Below are positions 34,856-46,732 of a stretch of DNA of 64,000 nucleotides, one piece after another. Source of the stretch: Planococcus citri (Eukaryota; Arthropoda; Insecta; Hemiptera; Pseudococcidae); NCBI RefSeq assembly GCF_950023065.1, contig NC_088680.1, forward strand, positions 46,116,559-46,180,558. Reading direction: 5' to 3'. The notes beneath the pieces are model-generated. The model saw only the letters and a list, made by a program, of their open reading frames with translations. It was not told the origin of the DNA and did no database searches. A program made the translations under genes and the position numbers. Every line of letters starts with the position of its first letter. Positions within the stretch are counted from its first letter, which is position 1.

Positions 34856-36119
34856 CATACTGTTGAGAGTTAATTTTCGTTTAACAAGTTTTGATATTGT
34901 AATTTTTGTAAATATGTACATATGAAATACAGAAATGTACGCTCAATAACGTTGAAAAATCACAGAGTGGCCTAATACGGACTACCTGTAGATTTGTTGT
35001 GGCTTAGAAAATTTCACATAGGTACGTTATTCTGCAGAAAGTGATCCATATTAGGAACCCAAAATCGACTTTTCAAATTTTGACTCATTTCAGGAAAAAA
35101 TTTACTTGACCCTCTTAGAATTTGCTATTATTGTCTTAATTGAACATCTTTCAATGTTAGGTATTTTATTGATTAAATAAGTTTTTATACCATTGCAGTC
35201 TTGGTTTTTTGAATTTTTAAAGTGGTCCATATTAGGGACCCAAAATTTACTTTTCAAATTTTAACACTTGGAAAAAAATTAATTTGACCCGTTTAGAATT
35301 TTTTGAAAAGTTTGCAGCTATAGAATATGATACTAGATAGATGTAGGTAGGTATGTAGGTACATTTTAAGCTATAGCAACAAAGTTTTCAGCTTAATTAC
35401 AGCCACCACGACATTCAAAAACAAAAATGTGATCCATAATCGGTTACCTTACCAACCAACCAATCAGTAATCACTAATCACCCATTTAGCTGGTATAAAA
35501 GATTAGAAACAATATGGTGCATAAGGACCCTGATGCACCAATTTTTTAAGTACTTATCAGATATTATGGATTAGTAGCAGATTTACTCAAACCAGTGCTA
35601 TAAATGCTGGTAAAAATTAAATAAGTATCAAGTCAAATCTTTATCATTGTGTCACATTTGCATGTACCTATACCAGACATCACCTTAAACTAATATGTAC
35701 ATATAAAAAGAGAGCACCTATAGTATGCACAACTATACACATATAAAATACTCATACATAGGTACTTGCAGCAATAAATATTAATGATACTGATAATTTA
35801 AACTAAAATTGAACCATTCAACATAAAGTTAATAAAAACAATTTACCAGTAACCATGGAGGCAGCCTACTTATTATGTATAGAGAGCCCAACGAGGAGTA
35901 AATATACCTACTTGAACATTAAAATTTTTATTGTTGCTATACTTACTACGTATTTTGGTATTGCATCAATGCTGTAGAATGCATACATCCTTGCAACATT
36001 TTTTAAGTTTGTTTTGAACAGTTTGTCAGACGTTATTAATTTGAATTCTTGTGGGATTGTTAGGAACAGATTTTGAAAATCCATGTCTAAATTAATAGAG
36101 AAGATGGCAAACTATTAGG
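34856..36119. other. AT-rich DNA with a small internal direct repeat
   Basis: Two blocks about 180 bases apart (about 35038-35130 and 35220-35312) share GGTCCATATTAGG-ACCCAAAAT, CTTTTCAAATTTT and TTGACCC-TTAGAATTT. Weaker echoes (GTGGCCTAATACGGAC at 34974, GTGATCCATAATCGG at 35428) may be further degraded copies. No gene is seen. Confidence 0.55.
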
Positions 36120-36410
36120 ATAAAATTACAAATAAAGAATTTGTCCAAAATGGAAAATCCAAAAATTCGCTGGAGGCTTCAGATTTACTTGAAAGTCGAA
36201 ACCACCACCAATTGATTCGATGAGTTAAAAATGAGATACGAGTAGAAACTAAATTTCAGATCTCTCTCGATTTGATTAAATTTTTAGTTTGTGGAAAATA
36301 GCCTGTTAAATTTCAAAAATCTAAAAATGAAATTCAGAAGCTGAAATTCAGTCTGGTGATATTTTATGGATGCTCTTTTGACTTTCCTCTATTAAGTCTG
36401 AAAAATCGTC
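36120..36410. repeat. Degenerate CTGGAGGCTTCAG-type module
   Basis: The block TCCAAAAATTCGCTGGAGGC, then GAAACCACCACCAATTGATTCG, then GTAGAAACTAAATTTCAGATCTC follows the order seen in the 12.9-14.4 kb duplication and at 15.15-15.3 kb. It ends in GTGATATTTTATGGATGCTCTTTT, which also occurs near the outer ends of the foldback arms at 10.6 and 40.5 kb. Confidence 0.6.
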
Positions 36411-38040
36411 TCCTGTAAATAGCATGAATTTACTCTCTTCCCTCCTAACTTCCAAACTTTGGTTCCTGAAGATCAAACGAGTAGCTAAACGAAGTTTTAT
36501 TTTTCAATTCTCACTTTCATCTTCTCCCCCCCCCCACCACAAAAAATACAAAAATGCTGAACGTTTAGCATATACTTACATCTACATTGACAAAGAGGTA
36601 CCTACCATATTTACGAGTATTTCCTAACAATATTTATAGTTATATGGTTTTCCTCTGCAATAAATCATGACTTTCGATGTTTCAATACTACACAGACATC
36701 TAATAGATAATTTACTTAATTATTGTTCCAAGTCCAAATCGCTGTTTGGAAAAAGTCTTCCTGTACAAAAATAAAAAATAAGATGTAGGCGTAGGTAAGT
36801 AGGTATACGAGTATGTATGATAGATATAGAAATTGAAAACACATAACATTTTCTTCTTATTCCCCTATTATATCAACAATCCTCGTGGATGAAATAAACG
36901 GCCAAGTAATGGCTAATTGAAATGAGACATGTTGATATTTTGTTGGGCGAAATAAGAGTACCTTGATGTATTTTTATTCCTTGCAATAGGGTAAAAAATC
37001 TCGCGCAATTTTCTTTTTATTAAATGGAATTCCAATAGAATGGTGTGGTTAACAAACAAGCTTTCATTTGAAATGAAAAAACAAAGGTGTTTTGAACATT
37101 TTATCGATACCTTCTTGGAGAGTTTATCGTTCGGTGAAACTCTATACATTTAATGAAGTTCACCCAAAGCAATATGATTTTACCAAGTAGAATTCATCGT
37201 ATAAGTATACGGTGAGCCGAAAGTTTTCCAACAAGTGTTGAAAACATATTCGTAGACGAAAAAAAATGACAGAATACTTACTTATGGAAAATTTTGAAAG
37301 CATATTGTCTGTTTTGGTTATCTCCGATAGTATATAAGGCTGGATTTTGAATTATTTACAGTTGAAAAATATTTAAAAATCTTCACAAGCAATGCCTTTT
37401 GGTACACCTCCTGTGCATCACTTCGAGAACCCCAATTAACATTCGAACAACTTTATTTCTCTAATCGTCAACATTGAAATAGAAAAAAAAAAGAAAGAAA
37501 CAGAAAAAAAAGTCCACGAGACTAATTTTTAATTTCCAATTCCAACTCACGTATACGAGATTTAATAAATGAAACGACATTAATTGAACAAGAATATGGA
37601 TTTGGTGAGTGGAAAAAAGCGACTGCAAAGATGTCGGCGTGTAGCTGAAACAACTTTATCCGTGTATCTGATATCACAGCCGATGGAGGCGAAAATCGAA
37701 AATTAATTGAAACGATATTCGAGTAGATATACGATAAATTGAAACATAATACGACGTATGTATAAGTAAGTATCTATACCAAAGATTTTAACCTATGATT
37801 TACACGTACAATGATGGAATTTCAATTATCAGTTTTTTTTATGCCATTCAAAAATAGTATGCAGTGAAAATACGTAGGTATACACTTTTTCGAAGTGAAA
37901 TTGGCTGTGGCTACAAATAGGTGGAGTGAACTGGTGAGACTGGAAAAAATCTTTCGTATAATGGTGTCGTGAGAATCACACATCTTTTTTTTTGAACTTG
38001 GAATAGAGTGAAAAAAAGGCTATAAGTCGATAAATTGATT
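36411..38040. other. Mostly single-copy DNA; possible regulatory patch at 37380-37770
   Basis: A C-run is at about 36524-36534. The 37380-37770 patch is less AT-rich, with GATGTCGGCGTGTAGCTGAA and ATCACAGCCGATGGAGGCG, followed by AAAATTAATTGAAACG. The 67- and 78-codon frames here are not recognised. No transposon ends are visible. Confidence 0.3.
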
Positions 38041-39600
38041 GAAAGGCTTTACTATAATAATTAATAATTAATAATTAATAATGAATATTATGATGATTTT
38101 TGATTTGGTCTTTGACTCGGATCTTGATTTTTATGTTATTTCTCCTTCAGTATTGCCAAATGATAATTGGGGTGTTATCTCTAAAAATGTATTGGGGGGG
38201 GGGGTTGCCTTATCTCAGACTTGTACTCAATCGATTGACTTGAAACATTGGTATATCTACTAAAGTGTAGAAGGCAATGATCTCGATTTTTCTCAAATTT
38301 TTTAAATCCCAACAACGACCTTGAAATTTGTTTTTAAACTATCAAATAAAATGTGAAAAAGGGTCCAAATTCGAAAAATTTTACATTATTTAATATTTTT
38401 GCAAATCAAACGATGGAAAAATTACTATTTATTTTTCAACCCTCTCGACACAAAAACAATTAATTTTGAGCCATTCTGGAGCCTCCAGCAAGTTATCAAT
38501 TTTCTGGAGGGATCGAATGTAGACTTTAGCACCTCTATCTTTAGTTGGTATTTATTTTGTGGTAGCCCATTCGAAAATTTCAAACCGTCAACACTACTTT
38601 CCGAAGAAAAATTCCAAAAAAATCTGAGTTTTTTGAAACGATAGACTAGAAATGACTTACTAACTGTCCATGCAGATGCTTAACTCGAAAACAAACAGAT
38701 TTAGGTCATTCCAGAGTCCCCAGCAATGAATTTTCAATTTTCTGTCGGAATTTCAAATTGCACTGGAAAGGTCAAGATTAACGTTTAGCGTTTATAGCTT
38801 CATGTCAGAGTTTAGAGACGGCCCTCTTGACCATTCTAGGCCGTTTCTGCAAAATTCCAGGGTTTTCAGGGCCAAAAGGGAATTTTTGACCATCAAATTA
38901 ATTTTAGAAAAATGAAAGAAGGTGTTAAATTTTCCAAAATGACATCGCACAAATGACTTATTTATACATCGCCTGTTAAATTCAGTCATGTGTAGCATTT
39001 CGACTCAGGGAGTAGCTTAATTCGAATGTGAATTTCTTTCCAGAAAGGCTTAAAATCGTCAAAAGAGCCACCATTAAACCCTATCCAAAGTTATAGAAGC
39101 TCAAGTTCATTTTTGATCCCTGTACATGCATCTTACATTCCTGGAGAAAATTAAGATTATTCTGCTGGAAACTCACGAATCCAAAGTGATTGTTCTGCTA
39201 TATTGAGAGGTTAAAATAATTAATCGCAACATTTCATTCAGAAAAAAAAACGTGAAAAGGGTTGGAAATTTGTAATATAGGTACGAGTAATATAACTTAT
39301 GTAGTTTGTCAGCTTTTTTGAACTTTTGAAAACCCACCAAAAATCCAAGAATGAACTTATGTTTTTTCCCTCAAAATTGAACCCCCCTCCACAATGGTTA
39401 GAAAGTTCAAACTTGAATTTCAAAGTCGTTATTGGGGTCGACAAAATTTGGAAAAAAAACAAGACCATTGCTTTCTATAATACAACTGTACAGGTGAAAG
39501 ACCTTCAAAAATGTAAAAAAGCAAATTTTTTCATGGCTTTTCCTTCTTAAATTGGACAATTTTAGCCGACATTTTTTTTGAACTATACGTGCCTTCAAAA
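38041..39600. repeat. AT-rich DNA with two copies of a CTGGAGCCTCCAG module
   Basis: A TTAATAA microsatellite lies at about 38053-38082 and a ten-base G-run at about 38192-38203. Modules at about 38455-38560 (CCATTCTGGAGCCTCCAGCA) and 38695-38800 (CATTCCAGAGTCCCCAGCAA) match the head unit of the 3-5 kb array. Frames at 38081, 38399, 39238 and 39326 are short, AT-driven and unrecognised. Confidence 0.5.
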
Positions 39601-40600
39601 TGCACCAAACTTGTTATTTCAGAAAAAAATGTACGTCCTGAATCGATTTGAAACGGTTTTGAACCGCTTTGAGCAGTTCTAGAGCCGCCAGCTGATTTTC
39701 AAATGCACCAACAAAATTTTACTAAAAAGTCGTTGAAAAGCTAAAATTTCCTCTATACCCCAATTCTAACATGTTGAGTCGACTGGGGCTGGTTTCAAGC
39801 CGTTCTGGAGCCTTTAACGACATGGTGCTAGTTATTGACCCGCCGCTAGAGGAACCAAAACCGTTTGAAACCACCTACATAGAATCAAATCCACAAGTCA
39901 AAAGTAAGGTTTGAACTCAATTTCAGCTTTTTTTGGTCCAAAGTAAATGTTTTAAAGTTATGAAATCGCCGGACAAAAATGCTGTTCCGAACTGGCAGAT
40001 ATCAAATTTGGAAAAATGACGAGTATACTCGTATAATCGGTCAAATCAGTCTCCGAACAAACATCAATCGCGATCATCCATCCAAAAGTGAATTTGAACA
40101 GGTTTTAAAGCGTCTTTTTTTTCGAAAAGTAAAATTTCCAAGAAGTCGCTGGAGACTATAAAACGGTTTGAAACCAGCTCTAGTCAACTCTGCAAGTTGA
40201 AATTAAGGTGTAGGAAAAATTTCAACTTTCCAGCTTCATTTGTTAACATTTTTTGGCAATTCGAAGTCTCGAAAATCTATTGGAGGCTCCAGAATTGCTC
40301 AAAATGGTTCGAAACCGTTTCCAAACAATTTTTAGCAGGAGCAGGGGGGGTCGAAAATAGATAATTCATTTTTCAGATTTCTTAGGTCAATTTTTGAAAT
40401 TTTGATTTTCATTTTTGGTTCAAATTTGAATTTTTAAACTCACCAAAAATAAAAAAATGCACTTGAAAATCTGAAATTTTGGCAGGTGATGTATTTTTGC
40501 ACGCTCTTTCGATCTAGCTTTGTCTGGTTCAAAAATTTTTCTGTCAGTTAGGATACTTCCTCTGTTAGTACACTGAGAGAAATTTTCTTCGTAATTTTTG
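39601..40600. repeat. Foldback element of the CTGGAGGCTCCAG family, diverged
   Basis: The left arm (about 39640-39830) reads GAACCGCTTTGAGCAGTTCT, then AGAGCCGCCAGCTG, then GTCGACTGGGGCTGGTTTCA. The right arm (about 40140-40340) holds these inverted: GAAACCAGCTCTAGTCAACT, then ATTGGAGGCTCCAGAATTGC, then GGTTCGAAACCGTTTCC. Outer right sequence (40340-40590) matches the outer right arm of the 9.3-10.7 and 43.8-45.5 kb foldbacks, including GGCAGGTGATGTATTTTTGC and ACGCTCTTTCGATC. No coding frame. Confidence 0.65.
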
Positions 40601-40959
40601 CTAAAAATTATGAGATTTTGGATGGAACCGAGAAATGGTATAAAAATCAAAATCTGAGTCGAAGGCCGAACCACTATATTTCCTAAACTATAGAGTTTTT
40701 CGTTTATGGCTACTTAAAATTCGTGTCAATCAGTCATCTTGAAAATTTCTCAATTTCACTCGTTCATATTTTTCTGTTCAAAAACACCAAAACAGGTATT
40801 TTAAGTAAATAATGGTCACCGATTTTTCCAAAATCAATTTCCCCTACAATTTTGTACGAGTAGTTAGGCAATATGTTCATCAGATACATTTTCTCGATGG
40901 GACCTCATTTAATCGAAATTTGCGGCTAGACATTCGCTACCCTACGCACGTATTTTTTT
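40601..40959. other. AT-rich non-coding DNA
   Basis: No feature recognised. Confidence 0.35.
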
Positions 40960-42510
40960 ACACTGCGGTACAAATTCTTTGAGCGACTTGATAAACGAGA
41001 GATTTTCACAGTTGAACTTTCGTCTCGCAAGTTCAACTTTACACTAGACAATTCCCGAATGTTTTTTTAATTGCGTAATTTTACAACATTCATTTCACGC
41101 TTATTACGCTGCAACGTTTGTTTTATTCTTCACCCTGCCCTGCTGCCCTCTCATTACCCTGCAGCTGTACTTCTTGCGTTACCAGCGCGAAGGATCGCAT
41201 CGGTCGTTTGCCTAACGTAAGAACTACGGAGAAGGTATAAGCACGAAGGGAGAGGGGAGTATTCCGAGTAAAAATGAACTCTTTTCTGTTGCTGCTCTAT
41301 CTTGTTGCCGAACATTAACAAATTTAGACGTTGAGTCATTAGAAAGCGGAAAATTTTTTCCTTTTTCCTTAATTTCGCGCGTTTAAGTAATTAAAAAAGA
41401 AGAAAAAAAAAAGAATCTGCGAAGAGGACGCGAGGCGAATGAGCATGGTGTGTAAAGGAGAAAAAAAGAATGAGAAGAAAAAAAAAGGGAAAATCCATCT
41501 AATATTGCAGTAACTTTTCTTTGGTAAATTACAAGGCAGTCGAAAAACGAAAACTTTTGTTTTTCGCATTAGTGGAAGACTGTCGGAGAACGTAGAGTGG
41601 GAGGGCGGTTGGGAGGGGTGGGAAAATTGCGCTCGGTTCAGGGGGCAAGTTCGTTTTCGGGTAATGTGGCGGTGGTGCAGGAGGTGTAGCGGAATAGATT
41701 GATTGCCAGAGCTCTTGATTGAGGAACGCATTAACTTCTGCTCCCTTAACACTGGCAAGTTTTTCTTTGTGCCGTTTCCTTTTTAACATTTACTCCTGGT
41801 TTTCTAGTTGCTTCGGCTAGAAGCCATCTATCATCTGGAAAACAAACAACATTTCGTTTTCCTTTCTGCCCCTCTTTAATCATTATGATAGTTCACCCCT
41901 TTTACAAACCATTATCAACGTTTTAACCATTATCTTCGCTTGTAAACAGCGTTACTTAAAACAATAACAACCGAGTAAGGAAAATTTTCCAACAGCCCCA
42001 CCACCACCCCTCCCACGTCTTTAATTAAATTACCAATTCGCCAGTCGGCAATTCCTCCTCCTCCTCGTGTTTTGAGGACACCCCCGAACTTTCGCCTTTT
42101 CCAAGGTACTTTTAAACTCCAAGAGATGACATCGCGAGTGCGGCGGGGCCCACCGTCGTCGCCTGAGCTGCGTCGCGACGCGATACCGTGATTTTCATCT
42201 CCACCTCATCATCGCGCAGCTCCGCCGCCGAGTTTTTGATGAATCGCGTTTTTCCCTAATTATTTTCTTTTATTAAGTTTTAATTTTTCGGTACAGCGAC
42301 GGTTCGTCGGATTGCGCCGCCGAAAGACGCCCTCAAAACGAAAACAACGCGGCGGTATACAAACGACGAGCTTAATTAGTTTAGTTTTATATCGCGATTA
42401 GAGTTGAAATTGAAATATCCGTTGTAGTTTTAAATTAATAGTTTTCGGATTTTCGTCGAGCCACTTTCAGCTCTATATGTACTATACATTTAAAGATATT
42501 CTCGAGATGT
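40960..42510. promoter_or_regulatory. Large CpG-rich island with dense homeodomain-like words
   Basis: This is the most G+C- and CpG-rich stretch of the window, with its core at 42120-42370: GCGGCGGGGCCCACCGTCGT, GAGCTGCGTCGCGACGCGAT, AGCTCCGCCGCCGAG and GATTGCGCCGCCGAAAGACG. Runs such as CTTAATTAGTTTAG and TTTAATTAAATTACC flank the core. A 129-codon minus-strand frame at 41369-41758 is Phe/Ser/Pro-rich low complexity and is not recognised; no frame spans the CpG core. I read it as a regulatory element, promoter or untranslated exon, by inference. Confidence 0.35.
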
Positions 42511-42576
42511 TCTCGTGGCTGTTCTTTGAATGCAGCCAGGGACAAAATTAAAGGTTTTTTTCGAAGAGTAAGGGAA

Positions 42577-42850
42577 GGGGGTGATAATTTGCCGACTGAT
42601 AGGGGGAAAAAATACCAATTTTGTCGAATAAAACGAAAGGTGAGAAAACAATTCTGCCAATTACATGATGGATTTTTTTATTTTGTAAGAGAGAAACAAA
42701 TTAGCCTAATCCCCTTCAGTTTTGTCCCCGGTTGAATTGGGGGAATTATTCACACTGATTCATTTTTCTTTAAAAAAAATAAAATTATAGTTCATGAAAA
42801 AATTTAAAAATCGCGAAAAGTTAAGTGTTGTCTTACCTGATTGCATCGAT
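42577..42850. repeat. Dispersed repeat C, copy 1
   Basis: The order is a G-run, TTTGCCGACTGATAGG, ATACCAATTTTGTCGAATAA, AACGAAAGGTGAGAAAACAA, TTCACACTGATTCATTTTTC, then AAATCGCGAAAAGTTAAGTG and TTGTCTTACCTGATTGCAT. It shares this order with copies at 48.3, 49.4 and (3' part only) 52.2 kb. The conserved 3' end is the best preserved part. No terminal inverted repeat is visible. Confidence 0.75.
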
Positions 42851-43340
42851 GTGAGAAGTCAAGTTTTTTACTTCAAACTTTGTGAAAAGTCGATAATTCG
42901 AAACGTAAAACAACATTGTTCTTTGAATTCTCGATGATGATGCAAAAAACTGGTTTTTATGGCTTCAGCATTTTTAGTTTTCCGGAAAGTATAATATTTT
43001 TCAATGATATGAATAAGGCCCGAGCGAAGCGAGGGCGAGAGCTTCTTAAAATTCACAATTGTTTATTTTTTTCGGTACATAATTTTTAAGTATGTGTTCA
43101 AAAGAATCAACTTTTGCAAAAGTCAGAAATTATTTCCGAATTTTCTGCGAAAAATAGGGCATTTTTTTGATATTTTTGAGCAAAAATTGGGACCTTCTGG
43201 CAGTTTAGATTGGAATTCTAATAACTCAATATTATTTTTGATGTGAGTAGGAGAAGTCAATTTTTTTACACTTGAACTTTGTTCAGAGAAAGGAATTGAA
43301 GAATGATTTGGCCCGAGCGAAGCGAGGGCGAAAGCTGATT
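42848..43340. repeat. Two-unit direct repeat ending in a GC-rich 22-mer
   Basis: The units start at GATGTGAG (42848 and 43240), continue with GAAGTCAA and a T-run plus ACTT(C/G)AA(A/C)TTTG, and end in the identical 22-mer at 43017-43038 and 43310-43331 (GGCCCGAGCGAAGCGAGGGC plus GA). The inner distances differ because unit 1 is longer. The 22-mer is strikingly G+C-rich and imperfectly palindromic (CGAGCGAAGCGAG) for its AT-rich setting. Confidence 0.75.
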
Positions 43341-43815
43341 ATATTGAATCTTAATGGGGAATGGTTCAAATCCCCATCCTTAGTTTCATCCCTGAATACA
43401 GCTTTAGGACCTGAGTCAGGATTCTTCTAGAGTGGAAATTTCCAAAAAGCTAGACCCACCACTTTTTGCTGGAAATTTGCTTCCGTATTCATTGTTTTGA
43501 AAGCTTTTCGGTTCGGTTTTACACGATTATAATACGTAAGACGTAAGAAGCAGACGCCTGTGCGTCACCTTTTCCTCCGAGTATTTTGTGTACACAGCTC
43601 ATTTTCCTAGCACCGTTTTTCAGTCTGACTTTTGAGTCGACCGTGGTGGGGAAATTTTAATTTATGAAATTTCAAACTTTTTGACGCCTGGAAACCTGCA
43701 ACGCAACATTCTGAATGTTTATGTTAGATTTAAATTAGATTAAGTACATATATAGACAAAGAACTGAATGGTAAATATTGAACTTTAAACATTCTCTAAT
43801 CAATTATAGTCGGGG
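43341..43815. other. AT-rich non-coding DNA
   Basis: A T-arm-like string (GGTTCAAATCCCCATCC at about 43364-43380) drew attention but has no acceptor or D arm around it. No gene is seen. Confidence 0.4.
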
Positions 43816-45532
43816 GCCCGCATAAGGATCAATTACACCCCCCCCCCATGAACCTCCGGGACAACTTTTTTCTCAAAGGAGGAGTCCTAAGGAACATTTC
43901 TAGCCCTTTTCCTGAAAAAAAGCATGGCCCTACTCACAAAACGGCGGCCATTTTGATTGACAGGTCATCCGAAATCGCAGATTTTGCGTTCCAACATAGG
44001 ACTTGCACGAAACTTTTTAAACCTTACAGAGGTAGATCGAAAGAGCAGGCAAAAATTTGTCATCTGACAAAATTTCAAGTGCTAAAGTGTCTTTTTCGAT
44101 TTTTGGTGAATTTTTGAAAATCAAATCAAGTCTGAAAATGAGGGGAAAAATCAAAATCTTACCAAATTGACCTAGAAAGCTGAAATTTGGGATATATCCT
44201 ATTTTCGATCTGCCAAATCGATTGGAAACTGTTTCAGACCATTTAGAGTAGTTCTGGAGCCTCCAGCAGATTTTTGGAACTTGAAATCCCTACAAAATTT
44301 CATTAAATGTGGTAGATAAGACGAAATTCATTCTGAAAACTAATTTCAATACGCGACGAAGTCGACTGCAGGTGGATTTCAAGTCGTTTTGGAGTCTTCA
44401 GCAACTTTTTGAAAATTACTGGAGTCTCCAGCAGATTTTTGAAACTTGAAATTTCAATAAAATTTCATCAAATGGAGTTGGAAAACTGAAATTCACTCTG
44501 CACAGTACGTGCTAGAATTAATTCAAACAGATTTTGTGGCATTGGCATTAAAAAAAAAAAACTGAAGTTTTAAAAAAAGCCCAGGAGGTTCCAAAATACA
44601 TAAAAAATAGGGTGTCAACTGAATCTCATCCTTCTACCTCAAATGGAGGTGAAAGGGTGAATTTTTAAAATTTTCAAATAAGTATGAAATCGATGCACAA
44701 AAAATATATGTTTCGAATTGGCGAAGTCTGATGCGATGGTCAAATACGCCGTCTTAGGAATGGGTACTGGGTAGGTTTTAAAATTGAAATGCATCGTAAA
44801 TTTCGGTTTTCTAACTTCATTTGATGAAATTTTATTGAAATTTCAAGTTTCAAAAATTTGCTAGAGACTCCAGGAACTTTCAAACAGTCGCTGGAGGCTC
44901 CAAAATGACTCGAGCTCACCTGAAGTCGTCTTCAGAGTGTACTACAATTTAAGTGCAGAGCAAATTTCTGCTTTTCATCTCCATTTGATGAAATTTTGTG
45001 AAAATTTAAAGTTTTAGAAATTTACTGGAGGCTCCAGTAATTTTCAAAAAGTCAGTGGAAACTCCCAAAACGACTTTAAATCCGCCTGCAGTCGACTTCG
45101 TCGCGTATTGAAATTAGTTTGCAGAATGAATTTCGTCTTACCTACTCCATTTGATAAAATTTTGTGGGGATTTCAAGTTTCGAAAATCTGCTGCAGGCTC
45201 CAGAACTGCTCAAAACGGGTTGAAACGGGTTCCAATCGATTTGGCATATCGAAAATAGGGTATATCCCAAATTTCAGCTTTCCTGGTCAATTTGGTAAAA
45301 TTTTGATTTTTTTCTACATTTTTGGCCCAAATTGGATTTTCAAAAATTCACCAAAAATCGAAAAAGACACTTTAGCACTTAAAATTTTGTCAGATGATAA
45401 ATTTTTGCCTGCTTTTTCGATCTTCTTTTGTATTAAGACAAGGGCTAGAAATGTTCCTTAGGACTCCCCCCCCTTAAAGAAAAAAGTTGTCCCGGAGGAT
45501 CGGCAGGGGGTGCTATTGATCCTTATGCGGGC
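43816..45532. mobile_element. Foldback (long inverted-repeat) element, 1717 bp
   Basis: The outer ends are inverted copies: GCCCGCATAAGGATCAAT at the left and ATTGATCCTTATGCGGGC at the right. Inside, both arms share, inverted, CCTCCGGGACAACTTTTTTC, AGTCCTAAGGAACATTTCTA, GAAAGAGCAGGCAAAAATTT, ATTTTTGAAAATC, a CTGGAGCCTCCAGCAG block and CGACGAAGTCGACTGCAGG. The arms run for roughly 600-700 bases each around a spacer near 44500-44830. The arms contain tandem CTGGAG units of about 170 bp, as at 27 kb. No target duplication is apparent, and no transposase is encoded; frames at 43848-44117 and 45108-45461 lie in the arms. Confidence 0.88.
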
Positions 45533-46234
45533 ATCTCGATTATTACTTACAATAATACGAGTTTTATTCGATCACCTTCCGATTGGCTACCCAATTTGTG
45601 AGATTTTTAATCACGAGAGAGGTGATCCAACCAGCAGAAATTCTTTACATCGGGAACAGAAAAAAAAATTAATATCATACAAAAATACATTTAGGTAAAA
45701 TTTTAGTTGCTGAATTTCATTTTTTCGATTATTTGGTCAATGACCGAGTATTTTTTACGAGAAACTCGAAATTTGATCAAATGAGGATAGAAAATTAAAA
45801 TTTGATTCATATGTAGGTACATTATTATTTAGTCAACATGACTGAAACAATTTTTGAAAATTTGCACCTAAATCGATCAAAAGGGTCTCAAAGATGACGA
45901 ATTTGACGAGTTTTCCATTTCAATTCGACCAAATTTTGAGTTTTCAGTGGCAAATAGTAGCTTTCGAACTTTCAAGAATGTTGGTGTATTTTTTGGACTT
46001 TCTTGTACTTAGATTTTTTTTCTTGCTCCTATTCGAAGATTTTTCTGCTTTGGAGAAAACAAAATAATATAAAACGAAACAAAAACAAAAATAAAGAGAA
46101 AAAGTGCCTTCCCGGGAACCTTTTGATCATATCCCTTAATTGATTAGATAGACATACACGCAATAGCTATCTGTCATTTTTTATTCTGAAAATGTAAATT
46201 TTAAACAAACTTACATCTGGTGATCAGAAAATTA
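45533..46234. other. AT-rich DNA with one degenerate module
   Basis: About 45840-45965 resembles the AAATTTGCACCTAAATCGATC module family of the 13-14 kb duplication. Otherwise nothing is recognised. Confidence 0.35.
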
Positions 46235-46732
46235 GGGCCTTTGCATAGAGCAAATTTTTTGGCGAAGTATCCCAGAGTTTTGACCAAAAATTAATATATG
46301 AGGCATCAATAGAAATAGAAGCTTTATCCAGCCATTTCTTCTTATCAGTTTCCTATTTCTTTATCTTCTTTTTCTTTAATATTTCAAAATATGCCTTTAA
46401 AAATTGGTCAACAAAGTACCAGAACACAGGTTTTCTACACTGAATACATTTTTGGTAGAAAAACTGTTTCTCCGATCGTTTTGCTTTGCCTTCTTGATTA
46501 CATAAATTTTTCCCAGAAATCAAAACCTTCAAACAGTTATAAAAATTCTTCGTCTCCAAAACTTCCAGAATTTTTTTTAGAAGTTGGAGAATTCCAGAGG
46601 AAAATTTAAAAAAAAGTTGAACATTTGAATAGAAATGGGATCTAAAGGAGAAAATATGACCAGATAAATTTCTTTTCTGATTGACTCCTAATTTACCTAC
46701 CATGTTTTGTACAACTTGAACTACAAAGGCCC
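46235..46732. mobile_element. Possible small MITE with GGGCCTTTG ends
   Basis: The left end GGGCCTTTGCA and the right end TACAAAGGCCC are inverted copies over 9 bases plus one more match. Flanking triplets are TTA at the left and AAA at the right, so no target duplication is proved. G-run ends of this type occur in PIF/Harbinger MITEs. The interior holds opposed 116- and 72-codon frames, neither recognised. The call rests on short ends only. Confidence 0.3.

Noticed and set aside
41369..41758. 129-codon minus-strand frame rich in Ser, Pro and Phe
   Set aside because: It is low-complexity, encoded by AAGAA/GGGAGG purine tracts read in reverse, with no domain and no splice context.
43355..43385. 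tRNA-like T-arm string GGTTCAAATCCCCATCC
   Set aside because: The required stem before TTC does not pair, and no D arm, anticodon arm or acceptor stem surrounds it.
45108..45461. 117-codon frame starting MKLVCRMNF
   Set aside because: It lies wholly in the right arm of the 43.8-45.5 kb foldback; diverged copies elsewhere do not keep the frame.
46353..46703. 116-codon minus-strand frame
   Set aside because: No recognisable motif, an opposed frame on the other strand, and Lys/Phe-rich AT composition.
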